Assembly (NCBI GenBank): GCA_937864115.1
Contig: CALMII010000035.1
Location: 1 to 64,000 of the forward strand
Direction of reading: 5' to 3'
DNA from: an uncultured Steroidobacter sp.
GTDB lineage: Bacteria; Pseudomonadota; Gammaproteobacteria; Steroidobacterales; Steroidobacteraceae
Length of the DNA: 64,000 nucleotides
Below, piece by piece: positions 1 through 9,654 of this stretch. The stretch's first letter is position 1. Every line of letters begins with the position of its first letter. The translations under genes and the position numbers were made by a program. The notes under the pieces were generated by a model that ran no database searches, had not been told where the DNA came from, and saw nothing but the letters and a program-made list of their open reading frames with translations.

Positions 1-871
1 CCACCGACAGATCGGGCGGCACGTCGAGTCCGTGACGATGGGCGACCGGGATCGCGGCGGCGGCCATGTCGTCATTGCTGGCGAAGATCGCCGTCGGCGG
101 CCGCTTGCGGCCCAGCAGTTTTTCCGTGGTTTCCAGCCCGGAGCGGTAGGTGAACAGTCCCTGCTGCACCAAGCTCGCATCGATACTGATGCCGGCATCC
201 TGCATCGCCGACTGGAATCCCTCGAAGCGCCGGGTGCTGGCCGTCTGGTTGGGGTTGCCCTTGATGAAGCCGATGCGCGTGTGGCCGTACTCCAGCAGAT
301 GGGAAGTCATTTCATAAGCGGCGCGGAAATCGTCGATGCGTACGCACGATACTTCGGCCTGCGAACGCCCCGGTGCCACCGCCACCACGGGGACGCCAGC
401 GGCGAGGAACTCGGCGGCCACGACCTTCGATTCGCACAAGGGCGGCGGCAGGATCACGCCGACGACGTTGCTGGCGAGCCGGCGCGCGGCCGCACGCTCG
501 GTCGAGGGTCCAATGTTGGCCCAGGTGTCGAGCACCAGATGCGCGGCGGTGCGGCTCGCGCCGTCGAGCGCGCCGACCAGCAGTTCGCTCAGGTACGCGG
601 CGCTGGGATTGGTATAGACGAGGCCGATGCGCGTGCCCTGCGCTGCGGCCAGCGATCGCGCCGCCGGATTGGGCGAATAGTTCAGCTCGCGTACCGCGCG
701 CATGACCTGTTCGCGCGTCGCTTCGCGCACATTGCTGTTGCCGTTCATGACCCGCGACACGGTCATCGGCGAGACGCCCGCGCTGCGGGCGACCTCATGG
801 ATGGTGACCGCATGGCCTTTGCGACGCACGGCACGTTCTGCGATTTTTTTTCCGCCGCCGCTGGTTTTCAC
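1..871 (-). CDS. LacI/GalR-family transcriptional regulator (C-terminus cut by window edge)
   Basis: The reverse strand reads open for 290 codons into the left edge. The N-terminus has a LacI helix-turn-helix (TIHEVARSAGVSPMTVSRVM, about residues 23-42) and a hinge (NYSPNPAARSLA), followed by a periplasmic-binding-protein-like effector domain starting at GTRIGLVYTNPS. The start is taken as GTG at 871; no in-frame ATG lies before the helix-turn-helix, so the start is uncertain. The gene is divergent from the alpha-glucuronidase operon, and a 14-bp palindromic operator sits between them at 945-958. By context it probably senses a xylan-derived sugar and represses xylan genes, like XylR-type LacI proteins; the ligand is inferred, not seen. 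Confidence 0.9.
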   Translation of the reverse strand, partial: MKTSGGGKKIAERAVRRKGHAVTIHEVARSAGVSPMTVSRVMNGNSNVREATREQVMRAVRELNYSPNPAARSLAAAQGTRIGLVYTNPSAAYLSELLVGALDGASRTAAHLVLDTWANIGPSTERAAARRLASNVVGVILPPPLCESKVVAAEFLAAGVPVVAVAPGRSQAEVSCVRIDDFRAAYEMTSHLLEYGHTRIGFIKGNPNQTASTRRFEGFQSAMQDAGISIDASLVQQGLFTYRSGLETTEKLLGRKRPPTAIFASNDDMAAAAIPVAHRHGLDVPPDLSV

Positions 872-944
872 TCGTTCTTCGACTGGCTGATGAGGCCGGC
901 AATCGTAGCACCGGGCAAGGACGGTGGTTGCAGCCGGACGATCG

Positions 945-958
945 TGGTACCGTTACCA
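945..958. promoter_or_regulatory. Predicted LacI-family operator (site 1)
   Basis: TGGTACCGTTACCA is a near-perfect palindrome with arms TGGTA/TACCA and a central CG, the usual form of LacI-family operators. It lies between the divergent LacI gene and the alpha-glucuronidase gene. Near-identical 14-mers occur at 14634-14647 and 15738-15751. Confidence 0.7.
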
Positions 959-1028
959 TGAATCGGTGCCGAGGCCGGAAATCCGCCGGCGCGGCGCGGA
1001 CACGAAACCAGAATTGTCCGAGGCCGGG

Positions 1029-3206
1029 ATGAGATCAGGGGTGAAATCCGTGGGGCGCCGGTTGCTCTGGCTGGCACTGCTGCTCGGTAGTGTCGTCATG
1101 GCATCGCATGCGATGGCGGAAGACGGTTACGACCTGTGGCTGCGCTATCGGCCGCTGGAAAGCCCGGCCCTCGAACGCTACCGGCCGCTGGCCGCCGAAC
1201 TGGCCGGTACCGCGAACTCGCCGACCTTGCGCGCCGCCGCGGCGGAATTGCAGCGCGGACTTGCCGGTCTGCTGGGTGTGCAGCCGCCGCTCAGCGAGCG
1301 GGTCTCGCGTGCTGGCGCGCTGGTGTTCGGCACGCCGTCGTCATCGGACATCGTCAAGTCGTTGAACCTCGACCTGCGTGCGCTCGGCGCCGAAGGCTAC
1401 GTGCTGCGCTCGGCCAGCGTCGCCGGCCGGCGTGTCACCGTGATCGCTGCAGCCACGGATGTCGGCGTTCTCTACGGCGCCTTCCACTACCTGCGCCTGC
1501 TGCAGACTCGCGCCGATGTGTCCCGCCTGGAGCTGAGCGCATCGCCGCGCGTGCAGACCCGCATCCTCAACCACTGGGACAACCTCGACCGCACCGTCGA
1601 GCGCGGCTACGCGGGCGAATCGCTGTGGGACTGGCACAAGCTGCCCGACTACCTCGATCCGCGCTACACCGACTATGCGCGCGCCAATGCATCGATCGGC
1701 ATCAACGCCACGGTGCTGACCAACGTCAACGCGAATGCGTTGGTGCTGACGCCGGCGTATCTGGAGAAAGCAGCGGCGCTCGCCGGCGTGCTGCGGCCCT
1801 ACGGTATCCGCGTGTACCTCACCGCGCGCTTCAGCGCACCGATCGAGATCGGCGGACTTGCGACCGCCGATCCGCTCGACCCCGCAGTGGCGAAGTGGTG
1901 GCGCGACAAGATGGCGGAAATCTATCGCCACATCCCGGACTTCGGCGGCCTGCTGGTGAAGGCGAATTCCGAAGGCCAGCCGGGCCCGCAGGACTACGGC
2001 CGCTCGCACGCCGACGGCGCCAACATGCTTGCCGACGCACTCGCGCCGCACCGTGGCCTGCTCATGTGGCGTGCCTTCGTCTACTCGCACGAGGAACCCG
2101 ACGATCGCGCCAAGCAGGCCTACAGCGAGTTCGTGCCGCTCGACGGCAAGTTCCGCGACAACGTGCTGCTGCAGGTGAAAAACGGCGCCATCGATTTCCA
2201 GCCGCGCGAGCCGTTCCATCCGCTGTTCGGCGCGATGCCGCGCACGCCGCTGATGATGGAGTTCCAGATCACCAAGGAATATCTCGGCTTCGCCACTCAT
2301 CTGGCCTATCTCGCCACGATGTATCGCGAGACGCTCGATGCCGACACCTGGCGCAAGGGTCGCGGCTCGACTGTGGAAAAAGTAATCGATGGCTCGCTGC
2401 ACGGCTACCGCCACACCGGCATGGCAGGCGTCGCCAACATCGGCGCCGACCGCAACTGGACCGGCTCGCAGTTCGACCAGGCCAACTGGTACGCCTTCGG
2501 CCGGCTCGCCTGGGATCCGGGACTGCCGGCGCAGGCCATCGCCGAAGAGTGGACGCGCATGACCTTCGGCAACGAGCCGGCGCTGGTGCAGCCGGTCGTG
2601 TCCATGATGATGGGATCGCGCGAAGCGGTGGTGGACTACATGACGCCGCTGGGCCTGCATCATCTGATGGGGCGCGGCCATCACTACGGACCGGGACCGT
2701 GGGTCGAGGGTGGGCCGCGGGCCGACTGGACTTCTGTCTACTACCACCGCGCCGATCGCAACGGCATCGGCTTCGATCGCACCGCGCGCGGCAGCAATGC
2801 TGTCGCGCAGTACGCGCCGCAAGTGGCGGTGCAGTTCGGCGATGCGCGACGCTGCCCCGAACAGTTCCTGCTGTGGTTCCATCATCTGCCGTGGGATTAC
2901 CGGATGCACTCCGGTCGCACGCTGTGGGATGAGCTCGTCGTGACTTACACGCGTGGCGTGCAGGCCGTGAGTGCGATGCGCGACACGTGGGCCGCGACTG
3001 CGCCCTATGTCGACGCCGAGCGGCATGCACAGGTGGCCGCCTTCCTCGCCATCCAGGAAAAGGAAGCGCGTTGGTGGCGCGATGCTTCGATCGCCTACTT
3101 CCAGACGTTCTCCGGCCGACCGCTGCCCGCCGGCGAAGCGGCGCCAGCGCATTCGCTCGACTACTACAAGTCGCTGGAATTTCCGTATGCGCCGGGCCAT
3201 CACTGA
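1029..3206 (+). CDS. aguA: Alpha-glucuronidase, GH67
   Basis: The 725-residue protein, typical for GH67, has a signal peptide (LLWLALLLGSVVMASHAMA), so it is probably periplasmic. GH67 enzymes remove (4-O-methyl-)D-glucuronic acid from the non-reducing end of aldouronic acids released from glucuronoxylan. Catalytic residues are present with family spacing: the likely acid Glu315 in KANSEGQPGP, and the likely base pair Asp389 (KNGAIDFQPREPFHP) and Glu417 (QITKEYLG), 28 residues apart as in characterised enzymes. ATG 1029 was chosen because it gives a clean signal peptide and lies downstream of the operator at 945-958. It is the first gene of an operon and overlaps the next by 20 bp. Confidence 0.95.
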   Translation: MRSGVKSVGRRLLWLALLLGSVVMASHAMAEDGYDLWLRYRPLESPALERYRPLAAELAGTANSPTLRAAAAELQRGLAGLLGVQPPLSERVSRAGALVFGTPSSSDIVKSLNLDLRALGAEGYVLRSASVAGRRVTVIAAATDVGVLYGAFHYLRLLQTRADVSRLELSASPRVQTRILNHWDNLDRTVERGYAGESLWDWHKLPDYLDPRYTDYARANASIGINATVLTNVNANALVLTPAYLEKAAALAGVLRPYGIRVYLTARFSAPIEIGGLATADPLDPAVAKWWRDKMAEIYRHIPDFGGLLVKANSEGQPGPQDYGRSHADGANMLADALAPHRGLLMWRAFVYSHEEPDDRAKQAYSEFVPLDGKFRDNVLLQVKNGAIDFQPREPFHPLFGAMPRTPLMMEFQITKEYLGFATHLAYLATMYRETLDADTWRKGRGSTVEKVIDGSLHGYRHTGMAGVANIGADRNWTGSQFDQANWYAFGRLAWDPGLPAQAIAEEWTRMTFGNEPALVQPVVSMMMGSREAVVDYMTPLGLHHLMGRGHHYGPGPWVEGGPRADWTSVYYHRADRNGIGFDRTARGSNAVAQYAPQVAVQFGDARRCPEQFLLWFHHLPWDYRMHSGRTLWDELVVTYTRGVQAVSAMRDTWAATAPYVDAERHAQVAAFLAIQEKEARWWRDASIAYFQTFSGRPLPAGEAAPAHSLDYYKSLEFPYAPGHH

Positions 3207-5190
3207 ATTGCGGCGTGCCTTCGTGGTTGCGTCGACCGTGTTCGGCGCAACGGTGTCGGCTGCGCCGCTGCTGCATTCGATGTTCCAGGATCACGCGGTA
3301 TTGCAACGCGACCGGCCCGTGCGTGTGTGGGGCACGGCGGCGGCGGGGCAGGAGATCACGGTGTCGTTCGCCGGACAGTCACGGCATGCGAGCGCCGGCA
3401 CGGACGGTCGCTGGCAGTTGCAGCTCGATCCGCTGCCGGCCGGTGGACCACACATACTCGAAGCAGTCACCGCCGGCGGCGATCGCCAGACCCTGCGCGA
3501 TGTGTTGGTGGGCGATGTCTGGTTGTGTTCCGGTCAGTCGAACATGGTGCTGCCGGTGCATCGCGCGCTGGATTCGCGCTCCGAGATCGCCAATTCAGCC
3601 AATGACCGCATCCGTCTGTTGACGATTCCACTGGCGAGCGACGTGACGCCGCAGGACGAGTTCATTCGCGGCGGCGAATGGCAGGTCGCCGGTCCCGCCA
3701 CCGTGCCGGAATTTTCGGCCGCCTGTCTCTACTTCGCGCGCGAACTGCAGAAATCCGTGGACGTGCCGTTCGGGCTGATCGCCTCGGCCTGGGGCGGTTC
3801 GCGCATCGAGGCGTGGATGAGTGCGCCGGCATTGCGTGCGGCCGGCGGTTATGACGCGATGCTGGATGCCGTCGAACTGCGCCGCAGCGATCCGGCGGCC
3901 GCGACGCGTCGCTGGGCCTCGATCTGGGAATCGTGGTGGCACAACCAGCCGGCGACGCGCGGTCAGCGCGATCCCTGGGCGACGACGGCAACGACTTCGC
4001 AGTGGCAGGCGGCGCCCGCCGATCTCGTGCCGTGGGAGCAATGGCAGGTGCCGGCGCTGCGCAACTACAACGGCATGCTGTGGTATCGCACGACCGTGCA
4101 GGTGTCGAAGCAACAGTCGCAGCGGCGTGCGCGTCTGTCGCTCGGCAATGTCGACGAGGCCGATCTCACCTGGGTGAATGCGCAATTGCAGGGCGCGACC
4201 GACGGTGATACGCAGGGCTTCGCGCCGCTGCCGTCGGGATCGAACCGCGTCTACTACCTGTCGCCCGGCACGCTGCGCGCTGGCGACAATGCGCTGGTCG
4301 TGAATGTGCTCGACACCTACGCACTCGGCGGCCTGTACGGACCCGCGCAGTCGCGCGTGCTGCAGTTCGACGATGGCAGTGCGATTCCGCTCGATGGTGC
4401 ATGGCGCTATCAGATTCCGCCGGCTGTCGGCACGCCGCCGCGCGAGCCTTGGGGCAGCACCGCCGGGCTCGGCACGATCCGCAATGCCATGATCGCGCCG
4501 CTCGCGAACTACACGCTGCGCGGCGTCGCCTGGTATCAGGGTGAATCGAATACCGAGGATGCCTCGCGCTATCGCGATCTGCTGACCCGCTTCATGAGCA
4601 ACTGGCGCCGCGAGTTCGATTCGCCGCAGTTGCCGTTCCTGATCGTGCAGCTCGCCAACTATGGCGCACCGCCGACACGGCCCGTCGAAAGCGGCTGGGC
4701 CGAATTGCGCGAGGCGCAGCGCCAGGCGGTGGCGGCCGATCCCCACGCCGCGCTCGTCGTAACCATCGATATCGGCGATCGCTACGACATCCATCCCGCC
4801 AACAAGCAGGAGCTCGGCCGGCGTCTCGCCCGTGCCGCGCAGCATGAGGTTTACGGCGAACCAGTCGCGCCCTCCGGTCCGAGGGCCACGGCGGCGCGGC
4901 GCGAAGGCGCAGATGTGGTGATCGACTTCGCCGATGTCGCCGGCCATCTCGTCGCCTATGGCGCCGAGGCACCGATCGGCTTCGAGCTGTGCGCCGCCGC
5001 ACGCGATTCATGTCGCTTCGCGCCCGCACGCATCGACGGCGATCGCATCGTGCTCGCCGCGACACCGCAGGCGACTCGCGTTCGCTACTGCTGGGCCGAC
5101 AGTCCCGTCTGCACGCTCTTCGATGAATCGTCGCTGCCCGCCGGACCCTTCGAGCTGTCGATCGAAGCCCGCGACAAGAGGTTCCAATGA
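3187..5190 (+). CDS. SGNH/sialate O-acetylesterase-like acetyl(xylan) esterase
   Basis: The 667-residue secreted protein begins with a hydrophobic leader ending near VSAAPLLHS. It is built like the sialate O-acetylesterase/SASA family: nucleophile Ser118 in CSGQSNM, a WYQGESNT block, and the Asp534/His536 pair in RYDIHP. A beta-sandwich insertion lies about residues 280-420. In a xylan locus the likely job is removal of acetyl groups from xylose residues so that GH67 and GH3 can act; the sialate name is only a family label. ATG 3187 overlaps the end of the alpha-glucuronidase gene, and the stop overlaps the next start as ATGA, which indicates translational coupling. Substrate is inferred from context. 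Confidence 0.85.
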   Translation: MRRAITELRRAFVVASTVFGATVSAAPLLHSMFQDHAVLQRDRPVRVWGTAAAGQEITVSFAGQSRHASAGTDGRWQLQLDPLPAGGPHILEAVTAGGDRQTLRDVLVGDVWLCSGQSNMVLPVHRALDSRSEIANSANDRIRLLTIPLASDVTPQDEFIRGGEWQVAGPATVPEFSAACLYFARELQKSVDVPFGLIASAWGGSRIEAWMSAPALRAAGGYDAMLDAVELRRSDPAAATRRWASIWESWWHNQPATRGQRDPWATTATTSQWQAAPADLVPWEQWQVPALRNYNGMLWYRTTVQVSKQQSQRRARLSLGNVDEADLTWVNAQLQGATDGDTQGFAPLPSGSNRVYYLSPGTLRAGDNALVVNVLDTYALGGLYGPAQSRVLQFDDGSAIPLDGAWRYQIPPAVGTPPREPWGSTAGLGTIRNAMIAPLANYTLRGVAWYQGESNTEDASRYRDLLTRFMSNWRREFDSPQLPFLIVQLANYGAPPTRPVESGWAELREAQRQAVAADPHAALVVTIDIGDRYDIHPANKQELGRRLARAAQHEVYGEPVAPSGPRATAARREGADVVIDFADVAGHLVAYGAEAPIGFELCAAARDSCRFAPARIDGDRIVLAATPQATRVRYCWADSPVCTLFDESSLPAGPFELSIEARDKRFQ

Positions 5191-6446
5191 GTGACACAAC
5201 ATCACAGCCGGTTCAGCCTGCGGGCTCGTCGCGCGATCGCGAGATCGTCGATGCGCGCGTGATCGTTACCTGTCCCGGTCGCAACTTCGTCACGCTGCGC
5301 ATCGAAACGCACGCCGGCATCGTCGGGCTCGGCGATGCCACGCTCAACGGCCGCGAACTGGCCGTGGCCGCGTATCTCACCGACCATGTCATCCCGACGC
5401 TGATCGGCCGCGATGCGGGGCGCATCGAAGACACCTGGCAGTTCCTGTATCGCGGCGCGTACTGGCGTCGCGGTCCGGTGACCATGACGGCCATCGCGGC
5501 GGTCGACATCGCGCTGTGGGACATCGTCGCGCGACTCGCCGGCCTGCCGCTGTACCAGTTGCTGGGCGGTCGCTCGCGCGAAGGCGTGCTGGTGTACGGG
5601 CACGCGAGCGGCGCCGACGTCGATGCGACCAGCGAGGAAGTCGGCCGCTTCATCGAGAAGGGCTACCTGGCGATCCGCGCGCAGAGCGGCGTGCCGGGTC
5701 TGAAGAAGAACTATGGCGTGACGCGCATCAAGGGTGCCTACGAACCCGCCGAGAGCGAGCTGCCGCTCGAAACCGTCTGGTCGACGCCGCGCTATCTCAC
5801 CAGCACGCCGCCACTGTTCGAGCGCCTGCGCCGCGATCACGGCCCCGATATCGAACTGCTGCACGACGTGCATCATCGGCTCACGCCGATCGAAGCGGCG
5901 CGGCTGGCGCGTGATCTCGAACCGTACCGCCTGTTCTGGCTCGAAGATCCGACGCCTGCGGAAAACCAGTCGGCGTTCGAACTGATCCGGCGTCATTCGG
6001 TCACGCCGATCGCCACCGGCGAAGTCTTCAATTCGCTCTGGGATTGCAAGGAGCTGATCGAGAAACAGCTCATCGACTACGTCCGCACCACGCTCGTTCA
6101 TGCGGGCGGCATCACGCATGTGCGCCGCATCGCCAGTCTCGCCGCGCTGTACGGCGTCCGCACCGGCTTCCACGGCGCCACCGACCTGTCGCCGGTGTGC
6201 ATGGGCACGGCACTGCATTTCGATACCTGGGTGCCGAACTTCGGCATCCAGGAATACATGTTGCACTCGGACGAGACGCTCGCCGTCTTCCCGCACGACT
6301 ACACGTTCCGCGACGGTCGCCTGCATTGCGGAGAATCGCCGGGACATGGCGTGAGCATCGACGAAAAGCTCGCCGCGAAATTTCCGTATTCGCCGCGCCA
6401 GCTGCCGATCGCGCGGCTGGAAGACGGCACGATGTGGGACTGGTAA
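5187..6446 (+). CDS. manD: D-mannonate dehydratase, enolase superfamily (ManD/RspA type)
   Basis: The 419-residue cytoplasmic enzyme is an enolase-superfamily member that dehydrates D-mannonate to 2-keto-3-deoxy-D-gluconate. The three metal ligands are Asp227 (LLHDVHH), Glu253 (WLEDPTP) and Glu279 (TGEVF), spaced 26 and 26 residues as in characterised ManD proteins. The N-terminal capping domain includes the VYGHASG segment. It would process glucuronate released by the upstream alpha-glucuronidase after isomerisation (UxaC) and reduction (UxuB). Neither of those genes is in this window, so they must lie elsewhere. Its start overlaps the esterase stop (ATGA). Confidence 0.93.
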   Translation: MSDTTSQPVQPAGSSRDREIVDARVIVTCPGRNFVTLRIETHAGIVGLGDATLNGRELAVAAYLTDHVIPTLIGRDAGRIEDTWQFLYRGAYWRRGPVTMTAIAAVDIALWDIVARLAGLPLYQLLGGRSREGVLVYGHASGADVDATSEEVGRFIEKGYLAIRAQSGVPGLKKNYGVTRIKGAYEPAESELPLETVWSTPRYLTSTPPLFERLRRDHGPDIELLHDVHHRLTPIEAARLARDLEPYRLFWLEDPTPAENQSAFELIRRHSVTPIATGEVFNSLWDCKELIEKQLIDYVRTTLVHAGGITHVRRIASLAALYGVRTGFHGATDLSPVCMGTALHFDTWVPNFGIQEYMLHSDETLAVFPHDYTFRDGRLHCGESPGHGVSIDEKLAAKFPYSPRQLPIARLEDGTMWDW

Positions 6447-6459
6447 GGGGAGGTATCCG

Positions 6460-9123
6460 ATGAAGGACTGCCGGCCGGCCGTCGCCATCGCGACTGTCAT
6501 TGCAACATTCGCGACGCTCGCCGCGCGGGCGGACGAACCGCTCTATCTCGATCCCGCGCGCAGCTTCGAGGAACGCGCTGCCGATCTCGTTTCGCACATG
6601 ACGCTGGAAGAAAAGATCTCGCAGCTCGGCGACGACGCGCCCGCCATCGAGCGCCTCGGCGTGTCGCGCTATGTGTGGTGGAACGAGGCCCTGCACGGCG
6701 TGGCGCGTGCCGGCGCTGCCACCGTCTTCCCGCAGGCCATCGGACTCGCCGCCACGTTCGATCCGCAACTCATGCGCGCAGTCGCCACCGTCATCAGCGA
6801 CGAAGGCCGCGCCAAGCATCACGAATTCGCGCGCCGCGATCAACGCGGCCGCTACCAGGGCCTGACGTTCTGGTCGCCCAACATCAACATCTTCCGCGAT
6901 CCGCGCTGGGGTCGCGGCCAGGAAACTTACGGCGAGGATCCCTGGCTCACCGCGCGCATGGGCGTCGAGTTCGTGAAGGGACTGCAGGGCGACGATCCGA
7001 AATACCGCAAGGTCGATGCCACGGCCAAGCACTTCGCCGTGCACAGCGGGCCGGAGGCCGACCGGCATCAGTTCGACGTGCATCCAAGCGAGCGCGATCT
7101 GTACGAAACGTATCTGCCTGCGTTCCAGGCGCTGGTGCAGGAAGGCAAGGTCGCCGCCGTAATGGGCGCCTACAACCGCGTCTATGGCGAGTCGGCCTCG
7201 GCCAGCCGGTTGCTGTTGCAACAGATCCTGCGCGAGGACTGGGGTTTCGAAGGCTATGTGGTTTCCGATTGCGATTCGATCGAAGACATCTTCCTGCATC
7301 ACAAGATCGTCGGCACGGCGGAAGAAGCAGCCGCGCTGGGCGTGAAGACGGGCTGTGACCTCGACTGCGGCAAGACTTACAACGCGCTGCTGCCGGCGGT
7401 GAAACAGGGCCTGATCCGCGAGGCGGACATCGACATTGCGCTCAAGCGCCTGATGCGCTCGCGCTTTGCGCTCGGTATGTTCGATCCGCCGCAGCGCGTG
7501 CGCTGGGCGCAGATTCCGTACTCGGTGAACCAGGCGCCGGCGCACGATGTGCTGGCGCGCCGCGCCGCGCAGTCGTCGCTGGTGCTGCTGAAGAACAGCG
7601 GCGTGCTGCCGCTGTCGCGCAACGTGCGCAGCATCGCAGTGATCGGTCCGACGGCGGATGAAGTCATGTCGCTGCTGGGCAACTACTACGGCACGCCGGC
7701 GGCGCCCGTCACGGTGCTGCAAGGGATCCGCGATGCCGCCGGGCCAAACACGAAGGTGACGTACGCACGCGGCGCCGATCTGGTCGAAGGCCGAGAGGAA
7801 CCGCGCGCTGCGCCACTGATCGATGCGGCGTACCTGCGGCCGGGGCCGGGCGCGAAAGAGCAGGGACTCAAGGGCGAATATTTCCGCGGCCGCGAATTCG
7901 CCGGTGCGCCGGCACTGACACGCATCGATCCGCGCATCGCCTTCCGCTGGGATCGCGGCGGCCCGACCGACGATCTGGTGGCGCGCGGCGAACTCAGCGA
8001 AGCGCAGGGACTCGGCGGCGACGATTTCAGCGTGCGCTGGACGGGACAACTGCTGCCGCCGACCTCGGGTACCTACGAACTCAGCGTCGGTGCCAACGAC
8101 GGCTTCCGCCTGTTCGTCGACGGCAAGCTGCTGATCGACGTCTGGGAACCGGTGCCGCGACTGCAGAGCCATTCGGCCTCGATCGAGTTGCAGTCCGGCA
8201 AGACCTACGACATCAAGCTCGAATATTTCGAGGACATCCGTGACGCCGAGGTACGGCTCGCATGGCGTCGTCCGGGCGCGAAGCCACCGTTCGAAGAAGC
8301 GCTCGACGCGGCGCGCGCCTCGGATGTCATCGTGTTCGTCGGCGGCCTGACCGGCGATGTCGAAGGCGAGGAAATGAAAGTCGATTACCCCGGCTTTGCC
8401 GGCGGCGATCGCACCGACCTGCGCCTGCCGGCCACGCAGCAGAAACTGCTCGAAGCGCTGCATGCGACCGGCAAGCCCGTCGTGCTGGTGCTCACTACCG
8501 GCTCAGCACTTGCAGTCGACTGGGCGCAGGCGAATCTCCCGGCGATCCTGCTGGCCTGGTATCCGGGACAGCGCGGCGGCACGGCTGTGGCCGATGCGCT
8601 GTTCGGCGATTTCAATCCCGCCGGCCGCCTGCCGGTGACGTTCTACAAAGCAAGCGAGAAGCTGCCCGCGTTCGACGACTACGCCATGAAGGGCCGCACG
8701 TACCGATACTTCCGGGGCGAGCCGCTGTATCCGTTCGGTCACGGCCTTTCTTACACGCGCTTCGAATATTCGGATCTGCGCGTCGATCGCGAGAACGCGA
8801 AACCCGGCGAGGATGTACGTGTCTCGTTCAAGGTGAAGAACACGGGCAAGCGCGCGGGTGAGGAAGTCGCGCAGCTCTATCTGAGGGCGCTCGATCCGCG
8901 GCGCGAGCGCGCGTCCAAGGATCTGCGCGGTGTGCAGCGCGTGATGCTGCAGCCGGGCGAGAGTCGCGAAGTGTCCTTCGTCGTGCGTGCTGATCGCGAT
9001 CTCATTTACTACGACACGGAGCGCAAGCAGTACGCGGTTGATCCGGGGCGCTATGAGGTGCAGGTCGGGGCGTCGAGTGCGGATGTGCGGGCGCGTGCGG
9101 TGTTTGCGATTCCGGGAACGTGA
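6460..9123 (+). CDS. GH3 beta-xylosidase/beta-glucosidase with inserted PA14 domain
   Basis: This 887-residue secreted enzyme has a leader ending near AARADE. Its order is an N-terminal TIM barrel with nucleophile Asp270 in VVSDCDSIED, a GH3 C-terminal domain split by a PA14 domain at about residues 468-605 (GLKGEYFRG onward; GTYELSVGANDGFRLFVDG), and an FnIII-like tail. PA14-containing GH3 proteins act on short beta-xylosides or beta-glucosides, and the position after GH67, esterase and ManD favours a xylosidase. The start follows GGGGAGG 13 bp after the upstream stop, so it is the last gene of the operon. Substrate specificity cannot be read from sequence alone. Confidence 0.93.
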   Translation: MKDCRPAVAIATVIATFATLAARADEPLYLDPARSFEERAADLVSHMTLEEKISQLGDDAPAIERLGVSRYVWWNEALHGVARAGAATVFPQAIGLAATFDPQLMRAVATVISDEGRAKHHEFARRDQRGRYQGLTFWSPNINIFRDPRWGRGQETYGEDPWLTARMGVEFVKGLQGDDPKYRKVDATAKHFAVHSGPEADRHQFDVHPSERDLYETYLPAFQALVQEGKVAAVMGAYNRVYGESASASRLLLQQILREDWGFEGYVVSDCDSIEDIFLHHKIVGTAEEAAALGVKTGCDLDCGKTYNALLPAVKQGLIREADIDIALKRLMRSRFALGMFDPPQRVRWAQIPYSVNQAPAHDVLARRAAQSSLVLLKNSGVLPLSRNVRSIAVIGPTADEVMSLLGNYYGTPAAPVTVLQGIRDAAGPNTKVTYARGADLVEGREEPRAAPLIDAAYLRPGPGAKEQGLKGEYFRGREFAGAPALTRIDPRIAFRWDRGGPTDDLVARGELSEAQGLGGDDFSVRWTGQLLPPTSGTYELSVGANDGFRLFVDGKLLIDVWEPVPRLQSHSASIELQSGKTYDIKLEYFEDIRDAEVRLAWRRPGAKPPFEEALDAARASDVIVFVGGLTGDVEGEEMKVDYPGFAGGDRTDLRLPATQQKLLEALHATGKPVVLVLTTGSALAVDWAQANLPAILLAWYPGQRGGTAVADALFGDFNPAGRLPVTFYKASEKLPAFDDYAMKGRTYRYFRGEPLYPFGHGLSYTRFEYSDLRVDRENAKPGEDVRVSFKVKNTGKRAGEEVAQLYLRALDPRRERASKDLRGVQRVMLQPGESREVSFVVRADRDLIYYDTERKQYAVDPGRYEVQVGASSADVRARAVFAIPGT

Positions 9124-9195
9124 GAAGGTTCGATGCGCTCGGTTGGGTGCATCGCGTCGTTGGGTGGCTTCGATGGGCAGCGCGCCCCCACCCTA

Positions 9196-9222
9196 ACCCT
9201 CCCCCGCAAGCGGGGGGGAGGG
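9196..9222. repeat. CCCCCGCAAGCGGGGG hairpin repeat, copy 1
   Basis: A GC-rich inverted repeat with arms CCTCCCCCGC and GCGGGGGGGAGG around an AA loop. A second copy is at 33255-33280. There is no T-tract, so it is not a classic terminator. Confidence 0.7.
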
Positions 9223-9250
9223 GATAAGAAAAAGAAAGGCGCCGCTCCGT

Positions 9251-9306
9251 CTGTGGGGCCGGCTTTAGCCGGCCTGAAAGCAGTCAGGCTAAAGCCTGAC
9301 CTACAG
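9251..9306. repeat. BIME-like element, copy A (alpha-beta)
   Basis: Opens with CTGTGGG, then palindrome alpha (GGCCGGCTTTAGCCGGCC, 9257-9274), then palindrome beta (GTCAGGCTAAAGCCTGAC, 9283-9300), and closes with CTACAG. It is one of nine copies in the window. Confidence 0.9.
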
Positions 9307-9624
9307 AAAGAAGCCGATCGCATGACCGGTTCGCACACTGCAGCGCGCTCTTGCGACTGGAAGGACAGGGGGAGGGGCTTGGCGAACCCGGTGGCGGCCG
9401 GGAAACCCAACGCAGATCGGCACTCTTAACTCAGGCGGCACTCAGCGGCGCGGTACGCGAAGCGAATCGGCAGGTGAAGTTACGACAGGCCAAATGCTGC
9501 GGCGACTTTCCGAACGTCTACGATGCACTCACCGAAGCTCACGCCAAGACACTCCCCCTGGCCTCGCCAGTCGCCGGCCCGAAGGGCGCGCGCGGTGAGC
9601 GTGGCACGCCATTCAAGACATGGG

Positions 9625-9642
9625 TCCCCGCCTTCGCGGGGA
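9625..9642 (-). terminator. Hairpin just downstream of the aldo/keto reductase gene
   Basis: TCCCCGC-CTTC-GCGGGGA forms a 7-bp stem with a 4-nt loop, 12 bp beyond the reductase stop on the reverse strand. It belongs to a palindrome type that is common in proteobacterial intergenic DNA. It could terminate transcription, but it lacks a clear U-tract. Confidence 0.4.
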
Positions 9643-9654
9643 TGACCGCTACAT

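Larger units (their letters stand above)
9124..9654. other. 531-bp gap made largely of dispersed repeats
   Basis: The gap lies between two convergent genes. It holds a CCCCCGC hairpin (9196-9222), a BIME-like element (9251-9306) and a CCCCGC hairpin (9625-9642). The rest, 9307-9624, shows no convincing gene; open frames across it are read through repeats and have no recognisable protein features. Confidence 0.7.

Noticed and set aside
1136..3306. Long open frames antisense or in other frames to the alpha-glucuronidase gene
   Set aside because: They are GC-rich shadow frames with arginine/alanine-heavy, domain-free products; the GH67 frame has catalytic motifs.
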